NCBI GenBank assembly: GCA_959606905.1
Contig: CAUHML010000015.1
Location: 1-56,866, forward strand
DNA length: 56,866 nucleotides
Direction: 5' to 3'
From: an uncultured Bacteroides sp.
GTDB taxonomy: Bacteria > Bacteroidota > Bacteroidia > Bacteroidales > Bacteroidaceae
The notes beneath the pieces were generated by a model. That model made no database searches. It was not told where the DNA came from and worked only from the letters and a program-made list of their open reading frames with translations. Position numbers and translations under genes: made by a program. Shown here piece by piece: positions 8,738 through 17,724 of this stretch (the stretch's first letter is position 1; every line of letters starts with the position of its first letter).

Positions 8738-11061
8738 TAATCTACTGTGATTTCATCTACAAACAAGAAAGCAGGATTTCCTTTGCCTCCATGCCATTCC
8801 GGTATTTTACTTTCAGACAAGGCAACCACCTTTACATACTGAGTTTTCACCGGAGTGAATGACAATTTATGTTCGTAGATACCATTCTTATCACTTTGTT
8901 CCATAGCAGGGTATTCTTCGGAAGCTACTTTGGTAAAGTTCTTACCGTCGTCTGATACTTCTACGGAAAATCCTCTTGCATCAAACACCCAGTCTCCCTT
9001 CTCTACGCAAGTAGAAATAGCAACGCTCGAAATCTCGGTAGGTTGCTGAAGGTCGATAGTCATATCCATATCGTTTTTATAGAATGCAATCCAACGACCG
9101 GTCTTATAGTTGCCATTTCCTTTCAGTCCGTCTACTAGTGTAGATTCACCTTTAAACATATATTGTTTGTTGACCGGTTGATTAGCTACAATCGGCTTCA
9201 TGCTGGACTTACTGAAATTGATCTTCTCTGAAATCACACGACTGTTTCCGGTAGGACGAACAGCGATAGCGGAGAAGTCTGCATTTTCCTTGATTTTCAG
9301 GACACCTTCATAAAGCGGAGAAGCGGCAGTAGGTTCCGTACCGTCCAATGTATAGTGAATAGGGGCATTGTCAATGGTAGACAACGTGATGTCCAGTGTA
9401 CCGTCTGCCGGGTTCGGCGTATATTCGGCTGTTACGTTAAACACATGTTTTGCATAATTGTATCCTTCTGCATCATACCACTTAATCAGTTGCGGCAAAC
9501 GAGACAGGAAGTCTTCATAGTTCTTCTTGTCGGGAGTAGACCACTGGATTTCACACAATGCAGCCCAACGAGGCAATACCATATATTGCGCATGAGAGAA
9601 AGTAGGAATATATTCAGTCCAGAGATTAGCTTGCACACCCTTAATATATTTTTGTTCTTCCGGAGTAAGGGAAGTCGGCATAGGTTCGTAGCTATATACT
9701 CTTTCAAGCGGCAGATAACCACCAATTCCGAGAGGTTCGTTTTCCGTATCTTTCGTCTGATAATAGTCGAAATACAAATAGGTATTCGGTGTCATAATCA
9801 CATCGTGTTTCTGTTTGGCAGCTTCGATACCACCTCTTTCTCCACGCCATGACATTACAGTCGCGTTAGGAGCCAGTCCGCCTTCGAGAATTTCATCCCA
9901 ACCAATAATCTGACGTCCGTGGTCGTTCAGGAATTTCTCAATGTGATTGATTACGAAACTCTGCAAACGTTCTTCCTTACTATGTTTATCATCCGATTTT
10001 AACCCCAATGCCTTGATACGTGCCTGACATTTCGGGCATTTCTCCCAGCGTACTTTCGGGCATTCGTCACCACCCACATGGATATATTCTGACGGGAAGA
10101 TCTCAATCAATTCAGCATATACGTCTTCGAGGAATTTCAATACCTGATCGTTTCCGGCACAAAGCACATCTTCAGATACACCCCATTGTCTCCAAACTTC
10201 ATACGGACCGCCAGTACAACCTAATTCGGGATAAGCGGCAAGAGCAGCCTGCATATGTCCCGGAAGGTCAATCTCGGGGATAACCGTGATATAACGTTCG
10301 GCAGCATACGCTACTATTTCCTTAGCCTCTTCCTGCGTATAGAAACCACCATAAGGTTTGCCGTCATATTCACCGGAGTTACGTCCGATAACTGTTTCCG
10401 TTCTCTTAGAACCTATTTCCGTCAGTTTCGGGTATTTCTTGATTTCCAGACGCCAACCTTGGTCTTCAGTAATATGCCAATGGAAACGATTCATATTATG
10501 CAAAGCCATCATATCAATATAAGTCTTCACTTCATCTACAGTAAAGAAATGACGACTCGTATCAAAATGTGCGCCACGATAAGCGAAACGGGGAGCATCC
10601 TTTATCTCTACTGCAGGCAAAGCAATCTCCGCACCTATTGCGACAGGCAATGACTTACGCAATGATTGAATTCCGTAAAATACTCCGGCCTCTGTAGGAG
10701 CAGTGATTGTAATTCCGTCACCGGTAACTTTCAATTGGTAAGATTCCGGATTTTCGGATTCTGTCCCAAGTGCCAATACAATTGCATTCTCTCCTTCTGT
10801 TCCGGCTTCGATAACAAAATCTTTTCCGGTAGCTGTTTTCAAGTAGTCTGCCAGAAATTTCGCGTTACGTTGCATATTCTCATTACCTTCCGGATAGAGA
10901 ATCTTCACACTACTCTTCAGAATGAAGGGGTTTCCCGAGGCTGTTACAATTTCCTGAGGCATGGGAATAATCTGGTAATCAGCTTCTTGCTGAGCCGATT
11001 GACAAGAGGCAAAAAGCCCTGCTACCGCCAGACATCCCGTTAATTTTAAGAGTTGTTTCAT
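8737..11061 (-). CDS. GH20 beta-N-acetylhexosaminidase, lipoprotein
   Basis: A 774-residue GH20 enzyme with a lipoprotein signal (MKQLLKLTGC... GLFASC, Cys about 20), so membrane-anchored and probably surface-exposed. Domains in order: GH20b (about 30-150), GH20 barrel (about 155-520) with HWHITEDQGWRLEIKKYP and the catalytic pair in HVGGDECPKVRW (about 328-340), a chitobiase C-terminal-type module (about 555-625, IHYTLDGTEPT), and an F5/8-type domain (about 640-774). The barrel is clearly related to the next gene (shared FLNDHGR and GWDEIL segments and APNATVMSWRGE), which points to a tandem duplication. The equivalent B. thetaiotaomicron genes, as I recall (about BT_0459/BT_0460), act on complex N-glycans. 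Confidence 0.95.
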   Translation of the reverse strand: MKQLLKLTGCLAVAGLFASCQSAQQEADYQIIPMPQEIVTASGNPFILKSSVKILYPEGNENMQRNAKFLADYLKTATGKDFVIEAGTEGENAIVLALGTESENPESYQLKVTGDGITITAPTEAGVFYGIQSLRKSLPVAIGAEIALPAVEIKDAPRFAYRGAHFDTSRHFFTVDEVKTYIDMMALHNMNRFHWHITEDQGWRLEIKKYPKLTEIGSKRTETVIGRNSGEYDGKPYGGFYTQEEAKEIVAYAAERYITVIPEIDLPGHMQAALAAYPELGCTGGPYEVWRQWGVSEDVLCAGNDQVLKFLEDVYAELIEIFPSEYIHVGGDECPKVRWEKCPKCQARIKALGLKSDDKHSKEERLQSFVINHIEKFLNDHGRQIIGWDEILEGGLAPNATVMSWRGERGGIEAAKQKHDVIMTPNTYLYFDYYQTKDTENEPLGIGGYLPLERVYSYEPMPTSLTPEEQKYIKGVQANLWTEYIPTFSHAQYMVLPRWAALCEIQWSTPDKKNYEDFLSRLPQLIKWYDAEGYNYAKHVFNVTAEYTPNPADGTLDITLSTIDNAPIHYTLDGTEPTAASPLYEGVLKIKENADFSAIAVRPTGNSRVISEKINFSKSSMKPIVANQPVNKQYMFKGESTLVDGLKGNGNYKTGRWIAFYKNDMDMTIDLQQPTEISSVAISTCVEKGDWVFDARGFSVEVSDDGKNFTKVASEEYPAMEQSDKNGIYEHKLSFTPVKTQYVKVVALSESKIPEWHGGKGNPAFLFVDEITVD

Positions 11062-11100
11062 AAACTAAAAAATTAGGTGTTAAGTTATTAATAGAATTAT

Positions 11101-13713
11101 TTAATTATAGGTCTCACGAATATGCTTCACAGTCAGAGGCAGTTCCTCCCCTTTCTTTATTTGAGGAGAAGTAATGAGAATCGTTTTACGTTCTCCGGGC
11201 AGAAGATCGAAAAAGTTGTCACTAAAACGGGCACCCTGTAATGGTACTTCGATAAAGACGTCTTTTGCCAAAACAGGAGAAAGAAGTGTCAGTTCGCATT
11301 CGCCATCTGTCTGCTTCATTTTATAGGAAATAGTCGTTTCGGGCAAAAGTAGGTCTTTGGTCTTTGCAAAGAAATAAACCGTTTCATCTACCACATGTCC
11401 GGATTTGTCTTTCAAGGTAAGCAGCATGAAGCAGTGGAGGAGTTCTTCCGAAAGCGGGCGTTTTGTCGAAGACAGTAAGGCGTCAAGTTTTGTCCGATAT
11501 ACACATTGAGAGGTATTTGCAGGAACCGACAAAGATTTCAAGAGCATCGGTTTACTGATCTTTTTTCCCTCAAAGTCTATGACTTTCATTTCTAATGTCA
11601 TTTTCTCCAACGTATCAAGGCGATCGGAAAGAAGGTAGACACATAAGCTGTCATTCCGCTGAATAGGGTTGATATGAATAGGAGCAAAAGCACGTTTCGC
11701 CTGATAATGCAAAGCTTTCCAGTTACCATAATAGTCGATACTCGACCATGAAACGACGGGCCAGCTATCGTTCAACTGCCAGTATAGAGTACCCATGCAA
11801 TAAGGACGGTTACGACGGTGAGCTTCCAAGCCATGACGCATTCCCTGGCCTTGCAAAACCAGTCCGACGTATACAAAGTCCTCAAATTTCTCAGGTACGA
11901 TATAGTCACGTTCCATGTAAGTACGGATCAAAGCATTGCCAATACTACTCTTTTGGTGGGCATTCATCACTTCCGATTCGATTTGATAATCTCCAGGAGC
12001 TGCGAATGTAGCAATAGTTTTCATCTCAGGGAAGGATTGGAAACCAAATTCGCTCATGAAACGTGGCAAGTCGGTATCCAATGATTCAAAAGGTTTCTGT
12101 CCGTACCAAACACCCCAATTATGGCTATCGCCTATTCCCCATGATTCGGGACGTCCCCAGTTGGCTAGATAAGGGGAGCTATGGATATAAAAGCGGTCAG
12201 CATCGAGTTCTTTCACCTTGGCGGGAAGTAGTTCACGGAAGAGTTTGTCGTAACCGGACATCATTTCCTGATAGATTTCCGGAGTGTATTTTTTCTGATA
12301 CCCCCAATATTTCAAGGCTTCCAATATCTCATTGTTGCCACACCACATAGCCAGCGAAGGGTGGTTGCGAAGACGGCGGATGTTGTAGCAAGCTTCCTCC
12401 TCTACCCGCTTCAAGAATGTAGGGTCAGACGGATAAGGGGTACAAGCGAACATAAAGTCCTGCCAAACCAAGATGCCGTTTTCATCCGCCAAATCATAGA
12501 AACGATCGTCTTCATACGTTCCTCCACCCCATATACGGACTACATTCATGTTGGCCTCTTTGATATCACGGAACAATGTCTGATAGCGTTCGGTAGTCAC
12601 AGAGGGCAATAGAGCGTCCTGTGGTATATAGTTGGCACCTTTGGCGAACATAGGAATGCCATTCACTTCAAAATAGAAAGATTCTCCGTCCGCATCTTTC
12701 TCGTTCACCAACCGGACGGTACGTAAACCGATACGGTGGGATTGCTCGGCTACCACTTTACCGTCAAAGACAACTTGAGCAGAGAAATCATACAAAGCCG
12801 GTTTGCCCCAACCATTCGGCATCCAGCGTACCGGAGACAGGACTTCGGAAGGGATATGGATAGAGTTGAGTCCGGGTTGCAAAGTGACAGAACGGCTAAT
12901 TACAGTTTCTTCTCCTTTTTCAAATGAATAATTAATCCGTATTTCTGCTTGAATCGATTGAGGAAGTATATTGTTTATTTCCAGTTCATTAGATAGTTCG
13001 GCAGAGTGTTCTGTCAGCGACAGTTGCTTGATATGATAATCATTAATGGAAGCGGCGTCATAAAAACGGATTTTTACCGGACGCCAAATACCACTAGTTA
13101 CCATACGGATTCCCCAATCCCAACCGTAACTGTAAGGAGCTTTACGGGAGAACACACTCAGATGTTTCTCATGGTGGTCATTATCCGCCGGATAGTTGAA
13201 TCCGTTGGAGGCATATTGAGGAAGAGTTTGCCGGATAGGTGAATGGAAATATATATGGAGTAAGTTTTCCCCTAGACGAAGTTGTGGCTTTACAGGTAAC
13301 GAATAACCGACAAACATATTATCGGACTTTAACAGTAAGGAACCGTTGAGATAAACATCTGCATAGGTATCAAGACCTTCAAAGATGAGCTGGGCATCAT
13401 CCCGCTCCAATTGTTCCATTGTAACGGTAAAAGAAGTGCGGTATTCCCAATCTTCGTTTTCCACCCATTGAATCTTCTGTTCATTCATTCCATAAAAAGG
13501 AGAAGGAAGTAATTTGTGGTGAATAAGGTCCTGATGTACTGTACCGGGCACTTCTGCCGTTCGCCATAGTTCTGTTCCTGCTTGAGAAAATTCCCAGCCT
13601 GTGTGTAGAAGTACAACTTCTGAATTGTCATTACTCTGTGCATACGCCATGCTGCAACAACATAGTAGTCCGCATGCTATCTGAGCCTTTTTTCCTGTCA
13701 AATTCAATATCAT
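11101..13713 (-). CDS. GH2 beta-mannosidase
   Basis: About 870 residues. The likely reaction is hydrolysis of the Man-beta-1,4-GlcNAc bond in the N-glycan core. Domains: signal peptide (about 1-25), jelly-roll sugar-binding domain (WEFSQAGTELWRTAEVPGTVHQDL), immunoglobulin-like domain, GH2 barrel and C-terminal beta domains. The acid/base Glu is in MWCGNNEILEAL (about 460) and the nucleophile Glu in FMSEFGFQSFP (about 553). The reading frame extends to a TTG at 13743, but the ATG at 13713 is preferred because it starts directly at the signal peptide and the TTG lies inside a TATCTTTG motif (minus strand, 13741-13748) resembling a -7 element. It lies in the five-gene minus-strand run ending at 6665. 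Confidence 0.93.
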   Translation of the reverse strand: MILNLTGKKAQIACGLLCCCSMAYAQSNDNSEVVLLHTGWEFSQAGTELWRTAEVPGTVHQDLIHHKLLPSPFYGMNEQKIQWVENEDWEYRTSFTVTMEQLERDDAQLIFEGLDTYADVYLNGSLLLKSDNMFVGYSLPVKPQLRLGENLLHIYFHSPIRQTLPQYASNGFNYPADNDHHEKHLSVFSRKAPYSYGWDWGIRMVTSGIWRPVKIRFYDAASINDYHIKQLSLTEHSAELSNELEINNILPQSIQAEIRINYSFEKGEETVISRSVTLQPGLNSIHIPSEVLSPVRWMPNGWGKPALYDFSAQVVFDGKVVAEQSHRIGLRTVRLVNEKDADGESFYFEVNGIPMFAKGANYIPQDALLPSVTTERYQTLFRDIKEANMNVVRIWGGGTYEDDRFYDLADENGILVWQDFMFACTPYPSDPTFLKRVEEEACYNIRRLRNHPSLAMWCGNNEILEALKYWGYQKKYTPEIYQEMMSGYDKLFRELLPAKVKELDADRFYIHSSPYLANWGRPESWGIGDSHNWGVWYGQKPFESLDTDLPRFMSEFGFQSFPEMKTIATFAAPGDYQIESEVMNAHQKSSIGNALIRTYMERDYIVPEKFEDFVYVGLVLQGQGMRHGLEAHRRNRPYCMGTLYWQLNDSWPVVSWSSIDYYGNWKALHYQAKRAFAPIHINPIQRNDSLCVYLLSDRLDTLEKMTLEMKVIDFEGKKISKPMLLKSLSVPANTSQCVYRTKLDALLSSTKRPLSEELLHCFMLLTLKDKSGHVVDETVYFFAKTKDLLLPETTISYKMKQTDGECELTLLSPVLAKDVFIEVPLQGARFSDNFFDLLPGERKTILITSPQIKKGEELPLTVKHIRETYN

Positions 13714-13773
13714 AGTGGGGGTATTAGATATTAACGGAGTCAAAGATATTACTTTTTTGTCAATTTTCCCCCA

Positions 13774-16700
13774 TTATTCGACCGTTATTTTTATAATTTC
13801 CGGAGTACGGACACCGGGCTTCAATTCTCCATTAATATTATAATATGTTTTATCCCACCCCACTAACGCAGCTCCGGCACGCGCTACCAGCGATGTACGG
13901 GCAACTTCCTGCCAGATGTCCAGATTGATATTATAGACCAATATACGGTCATTAAACTTATACCATTCTACCGGATGAAGGAGGTAATCTTTTTCAGGAC
14001 ACCGTAGAGCCGCTAGAAATATGTCTTTGTTTACTCCACCTGTACATAATACCAAGCTATCATTTAATGCAACGGCAGCTCCCCCCCCTAAAGATACAAC
14101 CTCTCCGTCACTTCCTTTCGGAGTAGCTACAGGCATCCATTGCCGAGATACGGAAGAATAACAGTAACCACTTGTGGAAAGTGTTGCCGGTTTTCCTTCC
14201 GTAGAAGGAGCAAATCCTCCCCATAAATAGAAACGGTAGTCGTCTCCCCTACGCTGGCCGGCACAAACGGCTTGTGTACGTGCATCTCCGGGATATTCCG
14301 GTAACTCATGCCAGCCTACAGAAAGATTAGTTAAATCGAGTCGGAGGAAGGAATTGGATGGCTTTCCGTTTCTATTTCCTCCGGCTATGAATAGTTGTTC
14401 CCCAATTAGCGTCCCACACATATTATCCAGAGCATAAGGTAAAGCCGGTAATGTTTCGATGACGACTTTTCCTTTCTTCTTATTTTTCCCATTCTTTTCG
14501 CTTTTCTCATCCCAGCGGATTTTATAAACAGAAGTTAGTGCATCCTGACCGTCAGTTCCTCCTATACAGATGATTCCATCCGAACAGGATACAGAAACGC
14601 CATAAGCGGCAGAAACGGGAAGTTCTCCAACTTTATTCCAGACAAACACTGTATCTGGATTCATCTCTGCTACATAAATCCCCTGATAGTATTTCTTTTT
14701 TCCTCCTTTACCGGCGGGGATTCCGGGAAAATTACAACCTCCTGCCAACAGCAGTTTCCCATTCAGCATTCCTGCATAACAGGCAGAGACTCCTGATTTA
14801 AGTCCTTTCTCCGACTTAGGAAATCCCTCCATTCTTTGTAAATGGAGATCGGCAACAAAAGATTCGGGCGCTTCCGCACGAAAAGTTGACGCGGGCAAAC
14901 CTGCCTCATTCACCAAATTTGCACGTGTGAAAGGTTGCCAGCCATAACGGATATATCGCGGACGTTTCACTTGTTCGCTATATACTTTTATCTGACCGTT
15001 TATTATTTCGGCAACTGCGGGATAATAAACGCCGTCTGTCTCGGCAACTTCAAACGTACGCAAAGGACCACCGTCCGAACTCTTCAACCCCTTGCCGTAA
15101 TCAAAAGTAACATATACGACATCTTCACAAAAATCGGCCCGACAAAATAAAGGTCCGGAAGGCAACACATCATGCATTCCATAAGTTTTATTCAATGCCC
15201 AGCGAGCCAAGCGTTCTCCAACCGGTTTTTTATTTCTAGGATGTACATCCAACGAATCACCATAATCACTTGATACTGCCATACCGGTATTCGGAATTTC
15301 AGCCATCATTCTACGCTGGCTGTCACGGAACCACGGCCACGAAGGACGAGCTATACTGGAAAGCTGTACATAATAGAATGGCAAATCCTCATTCTTCCAG
15401 TTCTTACGCCAACTACCGACTAAGAGTTTAAAGAGCTTCTCATGAGCTTCGCAATTATGAGCGTTTGATTCCCCCTGATACCAGATCACACCTCTGACGG
15501 GATATTGCTCCAACGGCCGAATACCGGACTCGTATAAATAACAAGGTTCATAAGGGTGGCGCTGAAACTTCTCCTTCGAGAGTTTAACATTCAATGCAGC
15601 TCTTCCACGTACCCAGTCCTGTATAAAGTCATTACGCGTCCAATCTTTTAATATAGCCGGGAATTGATATTCCAACGTATTCCGGTCAATCCATGATTCG
15701 GTGGGTGAACCGCCGATAGCATTACAGATCAACCCCACCGGAACCTTCAAGCTATCCCGCAACATCTGACCGAAATAATAAGCGATTGCAGAGAAATGGG
15801 CAGCATTGGCAGGAGTACAAATTTCCCATTCGGTCTCCTTATAATATTGAAGATGATTCAAGGAATCGAGAACGGAAGCGTCCCATTGCACTGCGTCCGT
15901 GCGCCAGCGCGCTTTCATGTCATACAAACGTAACTGTTCGTCGGCAGCTTGAGGAATGTCTTTTTTGCCGGTAATAGTCTGCCGTAACATAAATTCCATA
16001 TTCGACTGACCGGAGCATAACCAAACCTCTCCTATCAAAACATTTGTATATTTCAAGATTCTATGAGGGGTAGAAATTGTTAGCGTATAAGGTCCTCCCG
16101 CTTTCAACGGTGATAATTTCACGGACCATTTACCGTCCGGTGCAGCCTTTGTAATCCACCGCTGGCGGTCTATGCAAACTGTTACTTGCTCTCCTGCATT
16201 GGCTCTCCCATGAACCTTCAAAGGAGTATCGCGCTGAAGAATCATATTATCCGTATAAAGCGGAGATAATTTCAAGCCTCCATAATCTCCGGTGATAGCC
16301 GAGTAAACTGTTCTCGCCATTATCGCAGCCCCTTCAGCAGCAGGATGAACAGCGTCCGGCAAAAGATAAGGATATGGATAAAGCGGTTCGTGGAAATCGA
16401 TTAACTGTACCCCGGCATAGCGTGCCACCGTTTCAATAGCCGTTTGTATCTCTCCATGCCAATCACGGGTTCCCGACAAAAAACGGGTATGGCGGTCGGC
16501 AATCGGAGTCATTCGTGCAATGATAATCCGTACAGCGGGATTGGCCTCACGGAATGTATCAATCAGCTTCAAATAATCTTTCACAAAAAAATCACGGTAG
16601 TTAGGCCAATTGCGAGGGTCGGTATCATTGATACCCAAATGAATGACAACAATATCTCCTGCAAAATCCAATGCTTTCCGATATTCTTCCTGTCGGGTAT

Positions 16701-16932
16701 AAGGGCGATGTCCCTGATTAAGCAGGGTAGCGCCAGGTTTCCCGAAGTTCTCGACTTCATAACGTTCTCCCAGCAGCTTTTGCAACTTCACAGGATAAGA
16801 TTGTGTTGCACGGTCAGATAATCCTGTACCATAGGTAATACTGTTTCCTACACATGCAACCTTTATCCGTTGCTGGGCAGACAACACCCAACAAACGAAC
16901 AGACAGACGAATAATAGTAAAATCTTTTTCAT
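13774..16932 (-). CDS. Fusion: SGNH esterase, sialate O-acetylesterase and NanM-like mutarotase
   Basis: A 1052-residue secreted protein with three catalytic-looking parts. Part 1 (about 22-215) is an SGNH/GDSL hydrolase: GNSITYG (Ser31), HLGINDT (about 98-104), DAVH (Asp193, His196). Part 2 (about 220-690) is a sialate O-acetylesterase of the NanS type: CSGQSNMEF (Ser310), GVIWYQGESNAH, and DVHP late in the domain. Part 3 (about 700-1052) is a kelch-type beta-propeller with repeated GG turns (LLAGGCNFPG, ICIGGTDG, FIAGGNRNG, YLWGGFAP, LCTGGV), matching the cyclically permuted mutarotase family (NanM). All triad residues appear present. The stop of the upstream SGNH gene is directly adjacent. 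The likely job is to remove O-acetyl groups from sialic acids and equilibrate the released Neu5Ac anomers. Confidence 0.9.
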   Translation of the reverse strand: MKKILLLFVCLFVCWVLSAQQRIKVACVGNSITYGTGLSDRATQSYPVKLQKLLGERYEVENFGKPGATLLNQGHRPYTRQEEYRKALDFAGDIVVIHLGINDTDPRNWPNYRDFFVKDYLKLIDTFREANPAVRIIIARMTPIADRHTRFLSGTRDWHGEIQTAIETVARYAGVQLIDFHEPLYPYPYLLPDAVHPAAEGAAIMARTVYSAITGDYGGLKLSPLYTDNMILQRDTPLKVHGRANAGEQVTVCIDRQRWITKAAPDGKWSVKLSPLKAGGPYTLTISTPHRILKYTNVLIGEVWLCSGQSNMEFMLRQTITGKKDIPQAADEQLRLYDMKARWRTDAVQWDASVLDSLNHLQYYKETEWEICTPANAAHFSAIAYYFGQMLRDSLKVPVGLICNAIGGSPTESWIDRNTLEYQFPAILKDWTRNDFIQDWVRGRAALNVKLSKEKFQRHPYEPCYLYESGIRPLEQYPVRGVIWYQGESNAHNCEAHEKLFKLLVGSWRKNWKNEDLPFYYVQLSSIARPSWPWFRDSQRRMMAEIPNTGMAVSSDYGDSLDVHPRNKKPVGERLARWALNKTYGMHDVLPSGPLFCRADFCEDVVYVTFDYGKGLKSSDGGPLRTFEVAETDGVYYPAVAEIINGQIKVYSEQVKRPRYIRYGWQPFTRANLVNEAGLPASTFRAEAPESFVADLHLQRMEGFPKSEKGLKSGVSACYAGMLNGKLLLAGGCNFPGIPAGKGGKKKYYQGIYVAEMNPDTVFVWNKVGELPVSAAYGVSVSCSDGIICIGGTDGQDALTSVYKIRWDEKSEKNGKNKKKGKVVIETLPALPYALDNMCGTLIGEQLFIAGGNRNGKPSNSFLRLDLTNLSVGWHELPEYPGDARTQAVCAGQRRGDDYRFYLWGGFAPSTEGKPATLSTSGYCYSSVSRQWMPVATPKGSDGEVVSLGGGAAVALNDSLVLCTGGVNKDIFLAALRCPEKDYLLHPVEWYKFNDRILVYNINLDIWQEVARTSLVARAGAALVGWDKTYYNINGELKPGVRTPEIIKITVE

Positions 16933-17598
16933 TTATTTCTTCCCAATGTAAGGTTTCACAATCTCTACCCATTTCAAGTAACCTTTCCCCAGAAGATGCA
17001 AACCATCATTTGTATAGGTAGTGTTCATCTTTCCGGTTTGTTTGTCTATAAAATGGGAGTACAAATCTATATAGGTCGCTCCTTCTTTTTCTGCCAAGCC
17101 GACTAACCCTTTATTGATTTCAGGGATAACCTGCCAACGGGAAGTATGTCCCTTGAACATATTGTAATGGTCGGTGACCGGAAGAACACTTTGCAGATAT
17201 AGCTTTGTTTTAGGCGAATCTGCCTTTATCTTCCTGACAATCATCTCAATACGGGATACAATAGTATCGGCGGGAGTTCCCCTACTCACATCATTAATAC
17301 CAATCAAAAGAAATATTTTAGCGGGCTTTCCCTTCAGGATAGCATCAAGACGGTCATATACTCCCATACAAATGTCGCCGCTGATTCCACGGTTTTTGAC
17401 ATGTTTGTTCTTGAACAGTTCCGCCCATTCGGCACCGTTTGTGATACTGTTTCCCAGAAAAATAATGTCACTGGAAGTAACAGGCAGTTCTTCAAACAAT
17501 GTAGCACGCTGGTAGTAAAACGTAGAATATTTGCGTTCTTGTGCGCGGCATAACAAAGACAGGGTCAATATGACCACTAAAAAAAAGATCTTTTTCAT
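16933..17598 (-). CDS. Secreted SGNH/GDSL esterase
   Basis: A 221-residue single-domain SGNH hydrolase with signal peptide (about 1-19, ending CRAQ). Block I is FLGNSITNG (Ser51), block III LIGINDVSRG, and block V NDGLH (Asp198, His201), so the Ser-His-Asp machinery is intact. It is probably a second carbohydrate O-acetylesterase. It is separated from the next gene by no bases, which implies coupled expression with the three-domain esterase/mutarotase. Upstream lies the array of 21-base repeats. The exact ester it cleaves is not readable from the sequence. Confidence 0.9.
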   Translation of the reverse strand: MKKIFFLVVILTLSLLCRAQERKYSTFYYQRATLFEELPVTSSDIIFLGNSITNGAEWAELFKNKHVKNRGISGDICMGVYDRLDAILKGKPAKIFLLIGINDVSRGTPADTIVSRIEMIVRKIKADSPKTKLYLQSVLPVTDHYNMFKGHTSRWQVIPEINKGLVGLAEKEGATYIDLYSHFIDKQTGKMNTTYTNDGLHLLGKGYLKWVEIVKPYIGKK

Positions 17599-17617
17599 GA
17601 CTATTCTTTTTATTTAC

Positions 17618-17693
17618 TCATTAGCATATCCGTTTTTCATTATAGCATATCTGAGTTTCATTATAACATATTCAAATCTGCTCATAGCATATT
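17618..17693 (-). repeat. Array of four repeats at exact 21-base spacing
   Basis: The short core GCATAT (once ACATAT) recurs at 17624, 17645, 17666 and 17687, exactly 21 bases apart. The best units read TTCATTATAGCATATCTG on the plus strand, which is GCTATAATGAAA on the strand of the downstream esterase operon. The array fills most of the 126-base gap between a GH20 gene and the SGNH esterase gene. A 21-base spacing is two helical turns, as expected for a DNA-binding protein on direct repeats (for example AraC-type). A related array is at 27383-27436. Confidence 0.75.
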
Positions 17694-17724
17694 TATAAAT
17701 AGTTCTCTCTCTATAATCGATATG

